Positions 25,587-33,348 of a stretch of DNA of 64,000 nucleotides are shown one piece after another. The stretch spans positions 1 through 64,000 of the forward strand of contig DATJYO010000035.1 in NCBI GenBank assembly GCA_035499555.1. The letters are read 5' to 3'. The stretch comes from Bog-159 sp035499555 (GTDB lineage: Bacteria > Acidobacteriota > Terriglobia > Bryobacterales > Bryobacteraceae). The stretch's first letter is position 1. Each line of letters opens with the position of its first letter. The position numbers were made by a program, and so were the translations under genes. The notes under the pieces were generated by a model. That model worked only from the letters and a program-made list of their open reading frames with translations, had not been told where the DNA came from and made no database searches.

Positions 25587-26494
25587 GCATCCAGCATCCG
25601 TTCACTGGTTGCGGTACGGCCCTGGTAACGCCGTTCCGCGCCGATCTGTCGCTTGACGAGCCCACTCTGCGCCGCCTGGTGCGGCGCCAGATCGATGCCG
25701 GCATCAACTTCCTGGTCCCCTGCGGGACCACCGGCGAAAGTCCCACACTGGCGCGCGCCGAGCACCTGCGCGTCATCCAAATCACGCTCGAAGAAGCCCA
25801 AGGACGCGTGCCCGTGATCGGCGGCGCGGGCGGGTACAACACGCACGAGGTGATCGAGCTGGCACGCGAGCTGGAACGTCTGGGAGTCGATGGCATCCTC
25901 TCCGTCACCCCGTACTACAACAAGCCCACGCAGGAAGGGTTGTACCAGCATTACAAAGCCATCGCCGAATCCATCCGGCTGCCCATCATTGTGTACAGCG
26001 TGCAGGGGCGCACCGGCGTGAACGTCGAACCGGCCACCCTGGCGCGGCTGGCCGGCATCCCCAACATCGTGGGCGTGAAGGAAGCTTCCGGCAACATTAC
26101 GCAGATGGCCAACGTGATCCATCAGGTGCCGGCGGACTTCGCCGTGCTTTCGGGTGACGACGCCATCACCTTGCCCTTGATCGCCCTCGGCGGACGCGGA
26201 CTGATCTCCGTCGTATCCAACCAGATCCCCGCCGAGATGACGAATCTCGTGCATCTGTGCCTGTCCGGCGATTTCGTTGCGGCGCGCGCCGTGCAGCGCC
26301 AGTATCTGCCGCTGATGGAAATCAACTTCATCGAGTCCAATCCGATTCCGGTGAAGGCCGCGATGGCCCTGATGGGCCTGTTGGAGCCGGTATATCGCCT
26401 GCCCATGGTGCCGCCCAAGCCGGAGAACCTGGCGCGCATCGAGAAGGTGCTGGAGTCCGCCGGCCTGCTGCGGAGTGTGCCCGTTGCAGGCTGA
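25583..26494 (+). CDS. dapA: 4-hydroxy-tetrahydrodipicolinate synthase
   Basis: 303 residues, a TIM-barrel class I aldolase that joins pyruvate and aspartate semialdehyde. Key pieces: PCGTTGESPTL (Thr pair), SVTPYYNKPTQEG (catalytic Tyr), GVKEASGN (Schiff-base Lys) and GRTGVN (substrate Arg). The normally near-invariant YNVPGRTG loop reads YSVQGRTG here, an unusual Asn-to-Ser and Pro-to-Gln change, confirmed in the codons AGC GTG CAG. The overlap with dapB (ATGA) and with dapD (20 bases) shows tight coupling. Confidence 0.94.
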   Translation: MSIQHPFTGCGTALVTPFRADLSLDEPTLRRLVRRQIDAGINFLVPCGTTGESPTLARAEHLRVIQITLEEAQGRVPVIGGAGGYNTHEVIELARELERLGVDGILSVTPYYNKPTQEGLYQHYKAIAESIRLPIIVYSVQGRTGVNVEPATLARLAGIPNIVGVKEASGNITQMANVIHQVPADFAVLSGDDAITLPLIALGGRGLISVVSNQIPAEMTNLVHLCLSGDFVAARAVQRQYLPLMEINFIESNPIPVKAAMALMGLLEPVYRLPMVPPKPENLARIEKVLESAGLLRSVPVAG

Positions 26495-27320
26495 GATCGA
26501 GCAGTTGTTCGACGAAAAGCCTGCCCTGTACACCGAAGCGCATTTCCGCCTGTTCTACGAATTCAAGGACGCGCTGAACCACGGCCGCATTCGGGCCGCG
26601 CAGCCGGACGAGTCGGCGCCCAGCGGCTGGCGCGTCAACGGCTGGGTCAAGAAGGGCATCCTGCTGGGATTCCGCATGGGCGGCGTGGTGGATATGTCGA
26701 TCGACGCCGCGCGCCAGCCGTTCTTCGATAAGTCCACGTTCCCCGTGAAGAAATTCACACCCGCGAGCGGTGTGCGCATCGTACCCGGCGGATCCAGCAT
26801 CCGCGACGGCGTCTACGTCGGCAAGGGCGTTACATGCATGCCGCCCATGTACATCAACGTGGGGGCGTACGTGGACGACGGCACCATGGTGGATTCCCAC
26901 GCGCTGGTGGGAAGCTGTGCGCAGGTAGGCAGGAACTGCCACATTTCGGCGGCATCCCAGATCGGCGGCGTGCTGGAACCCGTGGGAGCGCTGCCGGTGA
27001 TCATCGAGGACGAGGTGCTGGTCGGCGGCAACTGCGGTGTGTACGAAGGCGCCGTTGTAAAGAAACGCGCGGTGCTGGGCACCGGCACCATCCTGAACCG
27101 CTCCACCCCGGTATACGACGTGGTGCGCGGCGTAGTCCACAAAGCTGTCGGCGATGGGCCGCTGGTCATCCCCGAGGAAGCCGTGCTGGTGGCCGGCGCC
27201 CGCGCCATCACGTCCGGTCCGGGCAAAGACTGGGGGGTGTCCGTGTATACGCCGGTTATAGTAAAATACCGCGACAGCAAAACTGACACGAAAATCCAAC
27301 TCGAAGACTTACTCAGATAA
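26475..27320 (+). CDS. dapD: Tetrahydrodipicolinate N-succinyltransferase
   Basis: 281 residues. It succinylates tetrahydrodipicolinate and so defines the succinylase branch, matching the dapE call. The N-terminal helical part (residues 1-100) ends in KKFTPASGVRIVPGG; then left-handed beta-helix hexapeptides follow (VYVGKGVTCMPPMYINVGAYVDDGTMVDSHALVGSCAQVG region, 112-160), and IGGVLEPVGALPVIIEDEVLVGGNCGVYEGAVV. The start is GTG at 26475, inside dapA; a TTG at 26484 is an alternative. Confidence 0.95.
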   Translation: MCPLQAEIEQLFDEKPALYTEAHFRLFYEFKDALNHGRIRAAQPDESAPSGWRVNGWVKKGILLGFRMGGVVDMSIDAARQPFFDKSTFPVKKFTPASGVRIVPGGSSIRDGVYVGKGVTCMPPMYINVGAYVDDGTMVDSHALVGSCAQVGRNCHISAASQIGGVLEPVGALPVIIEDEVLVGGNCGVYEGAVVKKRAVLGTGTILNRSTPVYDVVRGVVHKAVGDGPLVIPEEAVLVAGARAITSGPGKDWGVSVYTPVIVKYRDSKTDTKIQLEDLLR

Positions 27321-27323
27321 AAC

Positions 27324-28154
27324 ATGTCCTTCTCACTCGAATCCAAAGCCGCGCTGGTGACCGGCGCGGGACGCGGCATCGGCCGCGCCATCGCGCGGAG
27401 ACTTGCGGCCGCCGGCGCCGCCGTAATGGTCAACGATCTGGATCCCGCTCCCGCCGCGGAAACCGCGGATGACATCGCCAAATCCGGCGGACGAGCCGCC
27501 TCCCTGGCGGGCGACGTGACTGCGCCCGACTTCCCGCAGAAGCTCGTGGATGCCACGCTGGCCGCCTTCGGCGGTCTCCACATCATCGTCAACAACGCCG
27601 GCTACACCTGGGACAACGTGATCCAGAAGACCTCCGACGAGCAGTACATGGCCATGCTGAACATCCACCTGGTGGCTCCCTTCCGCATCCTGCGCGCCGC
27701 TTCCGCGCACATCCGCGACACCGCCAAGCGCGAGCTTGCCGAAGGCCGGCCCGTCATGCGCAAGGTGGTGAACATCACCTCCATCGCGGGCACGGACGGC
27801 AACGCGGGACAGGCCGGCTACTCCTCCGGCAAGGCGGGCATCATCGGCCTGACCAAAACCATGGCCAAGGAGTGGGGCCGCTACAACGTGAACGTGAACG
27901 CGGTGGGCTTCGGCCTGATCGAGACCCGCCTCACGCAGCCGCTGACCCAGGCAGGCGCCACCATCGACGTGCAGGGCCGCCAGATCGCCGTCGGCGTGCA
28001 GCCCAAGATGCTGGAAGCCATGAAGTCCGTGTGCCCGCTGGGCCGCGCGGGTACGCCCGAAGAAGCCGCCGGCGCCGTGCTCTTCTTCTGCTCGCCGCTT
28101 TCCGATTACGTGACCGCCGAAGTGCTGATCTGCGGCGGCGGAATGCACTTCTGA
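27324..28154 (+). CDS. Short-chain dehydrogenase/reductase (FabG-like)
   Basis: 276 residues of the classical SDR family: the cofactor loop VTGAGRGIGRAIARRL, the NNAG motif, the catalytic Ser in NITSIAG and YSSGK (Tyr-x3-Lys). It resembles 3-oxoacyl-ACP or 3-hydroxyacyl-CoA reductases. An extra charged stretch before the catalytic Ser (HIRDTAKRELAEGRPVMRK) and a long loop after helix F are atypical. It follows dapD by 3 bases, so it is probably read from the lysine operon although no lysine-synthesis step obviously needs it. Confidence 0.85.
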   Translation: MSFSLESKAALVTGAGRGIGRAIARRLAAAGAAVMVNDLDPAPAAETADDIAKSGGRAASLAGDVTAPDFPQKLVDATLAAFGGLHIIVNNAGYTWDNVIQKTSDEQYMAMLNIHLVAPFRILRAASAHIRDTAKRELAEGRPVMRKVVNITSIAGTDGNAGQAGYSSGKAGIIGLTKTMAKEWGRYNVNVNAVGFGLIETRLTQPLTQAGATIDVQGRQIAVGVQPKMLEAMKSVCPLGRAGTPEEAAGAVLFFCSPLSDYVTAEVLICGGGMHF

Positions 28155-28531
28155 TGAGCCGCCTGTTGGTCGCCGACGATGACGAGCAGCAGCTTGGCAT
28201 CCGCAAGCTGCTCCTGGAAGCCGCCGGTCACGAAGTGACTGTGGCGATCGATGCGCCCGGGACCCTGCGCCTGCTCGAAGAACTGCGTCCCGACGTGCTG
28301 GTGATGGATCTGTGCCTGCCGAAGCTCAAAGACGGCCTGAGCCTGATCCGCTCGGTGGACGCACAGCACCTGGCGGCCAAGATCATCGTGCTCTCCGGCT
28401 GGACCGAGGAACTCTGCGACCGGCCCGAAGAGAAACTGGTGGCCTGCGTGTTGGGGAAGCCCATCCGCAACGAGCACCTGCTGGAGGCTATCAGCGCGGC
28501 AGTTTCCGCGCCCGCTCGTAATCCTCGATGA
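28154..28531 (+). CDS. Single-domain response regulator
   Basis: 125 residues forming only a receiver domain. The acidic pocket is DDD at residues 8-10, the phosphoacceptor is Asp52 (LVMDLCLP), the switch residue is Ser81 (VLSG) and the conserved Lys is Lys102 (LGKPI). No output domain follows, so it probably works by protein contact, like CheY or a phosphorelay intermediate. It overlaps the SDR stop (TGATG) as the last gene of the dap unit, and its end overlaps the convergent secreted-protein gene by 41 bases. No histidine kinase is nearby. Confidence 0.85.
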   Translation: MSRLLVADDDEQQLGIRKLLLEAAGHEVTVAIDAPGTLRLLEELRPDVLVMDLCLPKLKDGLSLIRSVDAQHLAAKIIVLSGWTEELCDRPEEKLVACVLGKPIRNEHLLEAISAAVSAPARNPR

Positions 28532-29102
28532 GTTGCCTGGTGATCTTGTCCGCCACGTCCGAACTCGCGCCGTGGAACTTGCCGCCCTGGCTCTCCTGCA
28601 TCGTGGACCAGATGACGTCGCCATCCTTGTTCACCAGCCGGACCGCGGCATTGGCTTCGTGCCGCCGTTCCACGGAGTGGTTGGATTCGCTTTCTCCGGC
28701 GCCGAGGCCGATCCCGTGGCCCGTATGTTCGTAGCTGCGCGTGCCGCCACGCAAAGCGCTATCCTCGTCCGTCTGGCTGGTGTTCAGGCTGCTGTGCAGG
28801 TTGAGGCTGTCGCTCGACGAATGCACGTCGTTATAGACCAGGTCCTCCCCCGACCCGCGCAGGATGGCGTCCGCCTTCTCCTGGTTCTCCGTCAGGACGA
28901 ACAGCCCGGAATTCTCCAGGCTGGCGATGATCATGTCGCGCATCTGGGCGGCGGTCTCGCCGCCGGAAAAGCGGTCCACGAACACGCGCTTCAGGGTCAA
29001 CAACTGGCGCAGGGTCTGGGTTTCCACGGCAGGCGCCGGGACCTTGGCGGCCGGCGCCGCCGGCGCCGCCTGCAGGGCCACGAAAAGCATCACCGGCAGC
29101 AA
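28491..29102 (-). CDS. Secreted protein, CsgG/LpoB-like fold suspected
   Basis: 203 residues if translation starts at the TTG at 29102, which has GGAGGGG just upstream and gives a normal signal peptide (LLPVMLFVALQAAPAAPAA). The mature part contains KRVFVDRFSGGETAAQMRDMIIASLENSGLFVLTENQEKADAILRGSG, reminiscent of CsgG/LpoB-type periplasmic proteins (described here at about residues 37-85), then a Ser/Gly/His-rich loop and AAVRLVNKDGDVIWSTMQES. In the present sequence it is in frame with the gene upstream because of a probable frameshift there. Function unknown. Confidence 0.6.
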   Translation of the reverse strand: MLPVMLFVALQAAPAAPAAKVPAPAVETQTLRQLLTLKRVFVDRFSGGETAAQMRDMIIASLENSGLFVLTENQEKADAILRGSGEDLVYNDVHSSSDSLNLHSSLNTSQTDEDSALRGGTRSYEHTGHGIGLGAGESESNHSVERRHEANAAVRLVNKDGDVIWSTMQESQGGKFHGASSDVADKITRQLIEDYERARKLPR

Positions 29103-29104
29103 GG

Positions 29105-29579
29105 TTATCCCCTCCCGCTGCGCGCGGCGTCGTCGGTGTACTCGATGCGGCGCCCGGTCTTGGCCTCCAGTTTCGGCCAGCACCGCGCGCACATCGTTTT
29201 TGTTCACTTGCAGAACCAGCGCCTGCTGCCGCCCGTGGGCATCGGTGTAACCCACCGTCACGAAATGCTTGCGCGACTTACTCAGCAGGAACAGGGGCGA
29301 AATCAGAACCGCTTCGGCATAGCGCCGGCCCACGTGCTGGCCATACTCCAGCGTATTCACCTTGTCGTAGGGCACGTGCAGAGTCAGCCAATGCGTGACG
29401 AACAGCATCTCCCGGTCGCCGGTCATGTCGAGGCGCACGTCGCACCGGCTGGGGAACTCGGGGACCGTCGTCCCCGTGAGATAGGCGCGCGCGCCCGGCG
29501 GCGCGGCGCCCCAAAGCATAGGCACACTGCCGGCCATCAGCACGAGCACGGCCCATGCCTGCTTAGGCACCTGGATCAT
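29105..29579 (-). pseudogene. Secreted protein with an apparent +1 frameshift near 29175
   Basis: It starts at 29579 with a signal peptide (ending near MLWGAAPP) and a beta-rich domain (RCDVRLDMTGDREMLFVTHWLTLHVPYDKVNTLEYGQ...). After NKNDVRAVLA the frame becomes an Arg-rich shadow that fuses into the downstream gene. Shifting by one base at about 29171-29178 instead gives KLEAKTGRRIEYTDDAARSGRG and a TAA at 29107-29105, a natural C-terminus and a stop 2 bases before the next start. I infer either a real frameshift or a sequencing/assembly error in the GGCCGAAA run. Function unknown. Confidence 0.6.
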
Positions 29580-29613
29580 TGCCCAATATAGTGTCCGGTC
29601 CTCCCGGCTTATC

Positions 29614-30147
29614 TCATTTCCTGGATTTCTCGTGCTCGCCGCCGAGCAGCTTGTCGATCCATACCTCCAGACCGTCGCCCTCGAAGATGCTCTTGGTGTC
29701 GAACTCGTAGCTGAAGTCGTTCTTGATCATGCCCTGTGCGTCGATCAGAAACAGGTGCGGCACGCTGACCCGCGGGTTTTGCGGCGTAGCCTTCAGGTAC
29801 GACACCGACACCTGCCCGCAATCGAACAGCACCGGCGTCGCGATCTTGTGATCCTCCACGAAGCGTGCCACGCTGGTTTGATTATCCGGCGGATTCACGA
29901 TCGACAGAATGACTATCTTGTCGCCATACTTGGCGTGCATCCGGTCCAGAACATCCGCCAGGCCCTGGCAGTGCGGGCAGGTGGTTTGTATGATGTCGAT
30001 CACCACCACTTTGCCGCGATAATCCTGTAGGTCGTGCTGGTGCAAGTGAAGATCCGGCAGCGAAAAACCCGGCGCGCGCCGGCCGGAGAGTTCCCCCGTG
30101 GCGCTCAGCAATGCCGCCGAGACCAGAAAGCCGAAAAGGAGTCGCAT
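29614..30147 (-). CDS. TlpA-like periplasmic thioredoxin
   Basis: 177 residues with a signal peptide (MRLLFGFLVSAALLSATG) and an AhpC/TSA-redoxin fold: GRRAPGFSLPDL, GKVVVIDIIQTTCPHC (active-site Cys57 and Cys60, CPHC) and the cis-Pro loop SVPHLFLIDAQG. It probably reduces or oxidises periplasmic disulfides, as in cytochrome c maturation. The CPHC spacing resembles DsbA's active site while the fold is TlpA/ResA-like. It lies just upstream of the frameshifted secreted-protein gene. Confidence 0.85.
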   Translation of the reverse strand: MRLLFGFLVSAALLSATGELSGRRAPGFSLPDLHLHQHDLQDYRGKVVVIDIIQTTCPHCQGLADVLDRMHAKYGDKIVILSIVNPPDNQTSVARFVEDHKIATPVLFDCGQVSVSYLKATPQNPRVSVPHLFLIDAQGMIKNDFSYEFDTKSIFEGDGLEVWIDKLLGGEHEKSRK

Positions 30148-30343
30148 TTCGATAAAAATAACATGGATGCGGCCGGGCCTTGCTTTTGCGCGGCTTCGTG
30201 GGGTAGGCTGATGTCTGGTATTGCCTCTGACTGTCCGCTAAAACTCGATTCGCTGCGAGCTGTCAAAGCTGACGTTTGACGTTCGCCCGCGGCGAGTCCT
30301 CTCCTGTTTCGACGCTTTTCCAAATCAATCGAGGAGAATTGGC
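30148..30343. other. Intergenic gap, tlpA-like gene to rsgA
   Basis: 196 bases between divergent genes. I see the rsgA ribosome-binding site (GAGGAGAA, about 30331-30338) but no gene, strong hairpin or clear promoter hexamers. Confidence 0.5.
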
Positions 30344-31426
30344 ATGCAGGATGTCATGGACCTGGCGGCCCTTGGCGCGACAGACGCAGTTTACGAAGAT
30401 TTTCAGACCTATCAGGCGCGCGGCCTGTTGCTGGGACGCGTATCGGTGGTGTATGGCGACCGTTACCGCCTTTTCAGCGCGCAGGGAGAGATGCAGGCCG
30501 AAGCCATCGGCGCGCTGCTCTATCGCACCGAACGCGCCGGTTGGCCCGCCGTGGGCGACTGGGTCGCGTTTCAGCAGTCCGGACCGCGGGAAGGCATGAT
30601 CCACGCCGTCCTCCCGCGGCGCACGGTCTTTTCGCGGCGGGCGCCCGGGAGCGCCGAACAGGAACAGGTGATCGCCGCCAACGTCGATCTGGCGCTGATC
30701 GTGTGCGGCCTGGACGGCGATTTCAACCTGCGCCGCATCGAGCGCTACCTGGCGCTGGTGGATGCCAGCGGAGCCCGGGCCGCCGTCCTGCTCAACAAAT
30801 CGGATGTGTGCGCAGACCTGGAGGCCCGCATGCGCGCCGTAGGCGGCATCGCGGCGGGCGCCCCGGTGCTGGCCATCACGGCGCGGTCGGCTGAAGGTAT
30901 CGAACCGGTGTTGCGGCTGCTGCGGCCCGGACTCACCATCGCCCTGCTGGGATCTTCCGGCGTGGGCAAATCCACGCTGGTGAATCAACTGCTCGGCGAG
31001 GACCGGCAGCGCGTGCGGGAGGTGCGTGAAGGCGACCACCGCGGCCGCCACACCACGACGCACCGCGAACTGCTGCCGTTGCCGCAGGGCGGCGTGCTGA
31101 TCGATTCGCCGGGCATGCGCGAGATCCAGCTTTGGGCCGGCGCCGGCAGCCTGGATGCCGCGTTCGCCGAGATCTCGGAGCTGGCGGCGCGGTGCCGTTT
31201 CCGCGATTGCAGCCACACGGTGGAAACAGGCTGCGCCGTCCGCGCCGCCCTCGATGCCGGAGAACTGGATGCGGCGCGCTGGCAGAGCTACGCGAAACTG
31301 CGCGCAGAAGTCGCCTGGCACGCGCGGCAGACCGATGTGCAGGCCGCGCAGGCGCAGAAGAAGAAGTGGAAGGCCATTCACAAAGCCATCCGCGTACACT
31401 ACAAGCACGGCCAGCGGACCGAATGA
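30344..31426 (+). CDS. rsgA: Ribosome small-subunit-dependent GTPase A
   Basis: 360 residues. RsgA is a circularly permuted GTPase that checks late 30S maturation. Domains: an OB fold (residues 30-95; GRVSVVYGDRYRLF, PAVGDWVAF), permuted G motifs with NKSD (G4) before GSSGVGKSTLVNQL (G1), HTTTHRE and DSPGMRE (G3), and a C-terminal zinc region C-x5-C-S-H-x5-C (CRFRDCSHTVETGC). A strong GAGGAG site precedes the ATG at 30344. It converges on the lipoprotein gene with an 8-base gap. Confidence 0.95.
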   Translation: MQDVMDLAALGATDAVYEDFQTYQARGLLLGRVSVVYGDRYRLFSAQGEMQAEAIGALLYRTERAGWPAVGDWVAFQQSGPREGMIHAVLPRRTVFSRRAPGSAEQEQVIAANVDLALIVCGLDGDFNLRRIERYLALVDASGARAAVLLNKSDVCADLEARMRAVGGIAAGAPVLAITARSAEGIEPVLRLLRPGLTIALLGSSGVGKSTLVNQLLGEDRQRVREVREGDHRGRHTTTHRELLPLPQGGVLIDSPGMREIQLWAGAGSLDAAFAEISELAARCRFRDCSHTVETGCAVRAALDAGELDAARWQSYAKLRAEVAWHARQTDVQAAQAQKKKWKAIHKAIRVHYKHGQRTE

Positions 31427-31434
31427 CGCACGCG

Positions 31435-31830
31435 TCAGTCCCGCCCGTTAGCGGACCCCAGCTCCTTCTGCAATTCGCGAATGAACGCCGGCAGCGCCTG
31501 GCGATCGGCGCGCTGCCATTTCACTACCACGAAGTATCGCCCCTTGTCGAAAAAGACGGAGTCCGCCGCCTCCCGCCAGTGCTGCGTCATTTCGAATGCC
31601 GTGCCCGGCGCCCTGGCTTCGTACAGATCCACCGTGAGATTGCCTGCGCCGTCGTAGTTGGCTTCCCAGGCGTGCTCGATTCCGCTGTGTGCCGGCGGAA
31701 TGCTCCGCAGTGATTGCCGTTGCCACTTTTCAGCCACGCGGGCCGGCAAGAGACTGGCAGGATCGCGTGGCGCCGGCCGGCCGCAGGCCGTCAGGCAGCC
31801 GGCCGCCACGATCCAATATCGAAGAGTCAT
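31435..31830 (-). CDS. Small lipoprotein, unknown function
   Basis: 131 residues from the ATG at 31830; an upstream extension to 31878 is rejected because the later Met gives a textbook lipoprotein signal peptide, MTLRYWIVAAGCLTAC|G, with the lipobox Cys at residue 16. The mature part contains VAEKWQRQSLRSIPPAHSGIEHAWEANYDG and YFVVVKWQRADRQALPAFIRELQKELG. Probably anchored in the outer membrane or periplasmic leaflet. I do not recognise a family. Confidence 0.6.
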   Translation of the reverse strand: MTLRYWIVAAGCLTACGRPAPRDPASLLPARVAEKWQRQSLRSIPPAHSGIEHAWEANYDGAGNLTVDLYEARAPGTAFEMTQHWREAADSVFFDKGRYFVVVKWQRADRQALPAFIRELQKELGSANGRD

Positions 31831-31899
31831 CCGTCTCAAATTCTGCCACAAACCAAGCCGCCGCCATGGGCCGGGCACCGCCTGTTACCATCGCTCTAG

Positions 31900-32043
31900 A
31901 TGGCGAAATTTAAACCCGTGCGTCCCAAGTCGAAGAACGCCCCTCCGCCGAAGGGTGGTCTTCCTTGCGTGATTCTGCTGATCTCGGGCATCGCTCTCGT
32001 GCTCTTCTTTCTGTACTTTGTCATGAAAAATGCGAACGGATAA
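31900..32043 (+). CDS. 47-residue single-pass membrane protein upstream of rph
   Basis: A short frame with a Lys/Pro-rich N-terminus (MAKFKPVRPKSKNAPPPKGG) and one membrane helix (LPCVILLISGIALVLFFLYFVM), then KNANG and TAA. The positive N-terminal part predicts an N-in orientation. Its last 14 bases overlap the start of rph, implying translational coupling. The strong amphiphilic design and overlap make it more likely than chance to be a gene, but the ribosome-binding site is weak and homologues cannot be checked here. Function unknown. Confidence 0.6.
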   Translation: MAKFKPVRPKSKNAPPPKGGLPCVILLISGIALVLFFLYFVMKNANG

Positions 32044-32749
32044 ACGGCTGCCGGATCAGATGCGTCCGGTCGAGATTGTCACCGGCTACCTGCAGACCGC
32101 GGAGGGCTCCGCGGTCATCTCGGTGGGCAACACGCGCGTGCTCTGCGCGGCCACGGTGGAGGATTCGGTGCCCCAGTTTCTGCGCGGCGCCGGCAAGGGC
32201 TGGGTCACCGCGGAGTACTCCATGCTGCCCCGCGCTACCCTGAAACGCACCCCGCGCGAGGTGGTCAAGGGCAGACCTTCGGGACGCACGCACGAGATCC
32301 AGCGACTCATCGGACGCTCGCTGCGGGCCGTCGTGGATATGTCCCTGCTGGGCGAGCGCACCGTGACGCTCGATTGCGACGTCTTGCAGGCCGATGGCGG
32401 CACCCGCACCGCATCCGTCACCGGCGCCTTTGTGGCCATGACCCTGGCGCTGCAGCAGTGTGTGAAGTTCGGCATGGTGAAGCGCATGCCGGTGACCGAC
32501 TACGTGGCCGCCACCAGCGTCGGCCTCATCGGCGGCGAGCCCATGCTCGACCTGTGCTACGAAGAAGACTCCCGCGCCGAGGTGGATATGAACGTGGTCA
32601 TGACCGGCGCCGGCCGTTTCGTCGAAGTGCAGGCCACCGCCGAGCGTCACGCCTTCGACGATGCGCAAATGGCGCGCATGCTGGAACTGGCCCGCCAGGG
32701 CGTCGCCGGACTGATCGAGATCCAGAAGCGCGCGGTGCGCCTGGCGTGA
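32030..32749 (+). CDS. rph: Ribonuclease PH
   Basis: 239 residues. This phosphorolytic 3'-5' exonuclease trims tRNA 3' ends. Motifs: ADS-type start RPVEIVTGYLQTAEGSAVISVGNTRVLC, GWVTAEYSMLPRAT, the RPSGRTHEIQRLIGRSLRA block, CDVLQADGGTRTASVTGA, and the catalytic DLCYEEDSRAEVDMNVVM. The start ATG is inside the small membrane-protein gene and the end overlaps rdgB by 4 bases; rph-rdgB adjacency is common in bacteria. Confidence 0.97.
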   Translation: MRTDKRLPDQMRPVEIVTGYLQTAEGSAVISVGNTRVLCAATVEDSVPQFLRGAGKGWVTAEYSMLPRATLKRTPREVVKGRPSGRTHEIQRLIGRSLRAVVDMSLLGERTVTLDCDVLQADGGTRTASVTGAFVAMTLALQQCVKFGMVKRMPVTDYVAATSVGLIGGEPMLDLCYEEDSRAEVDMNVVMTGAGRFVEVQATAERHAFDDAQMARMLELARQGVAGLIEIQKRAVRLA

Positions 32750-33348
32750 TCGTGTACTGCGCCACCGGCAACCCGGGCAAGCTGCGCGAGTTCCGCCTGG
32801 CTGGGGAGGCCGCCGGTATCCGGGTGGAGACGCTGCCCGGACTGGCGGAGATTCCGCCGTGCGCGGAAACCGGCGACACATTCGAAGCCAACGCCGCTCT
32901 GAAGGCCGCATACTATGGCGCGCATACCGCCGGACTGCTGTTTGCCGATGACTCCGGCCTGGAAGTGGACGCGCTCGGCGGCGCCCCCGGCGTCTATTCG
33001 GCGCGGTTCGCCGGACCCCACGCCACGGACGAAGACAACAACCGTCTGCTGCTCGAACGCATGCGCGGCGTCCGCGACCGCACGGCACGATTCGTTTGCG
33101 TCATCGCGCTGGCGGAAGGCGGCATAGTGCGCGCCAGATTCCGCCATGCCGTGGAAGGCCGCATCCTGGAGGAGGCGCGCGGTCCGAACGGCTTCGGCTA
33201 CGATCCGCTGTTTTACTATGAGCCGTTTGGCTGTTCGTTCGGCGAGGTGGCGCCGGCGCGCAAGCTGACGGTCAGCCATCGCGGCGGCGCGCTCCGCCAC
33301 CTGTTCCACAATCTGGCCTCTGGTACAATCAAGACAAAGCTCCCGTGA
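32746..33348 (+). CDS. rdgB: Non-canonical purine NTP pyrophosphatase (RdgB/HAM1)
   Basis: 200 residues from the GTG at 32746, which overlaps the rph stop (GTGA). The enzyme hydrolyses ITP, dITP and XTP to keep them out of nucleic acids. Motifs: YCATGNPGKLREF, FADDSGLEVDALGGAPGVYSARF, GPNGFGYDPLFY and the C-terminal SHRGGALR. A second GTG at 32752 is possible. It ends with a GTGA overlap with moaA. Confidence 0.94.
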   Translation: MIVYCATGNPGKLREFRLAGEAAGIRVETLPGLAEIPPCAETGDTFEANAALKAAYYGAHTAGLLFADDSGLEVDALGGAPGVYSARFAGPHATDEDNNRLLLERMRGVRDRTARFVCVIALAEGGIVRARFRHAVEGRILEEARGPNGFGYDPLFYYEPFGCSFGEVAPARKLTVSHRGGALRHLFHNLASGTIKTKLP

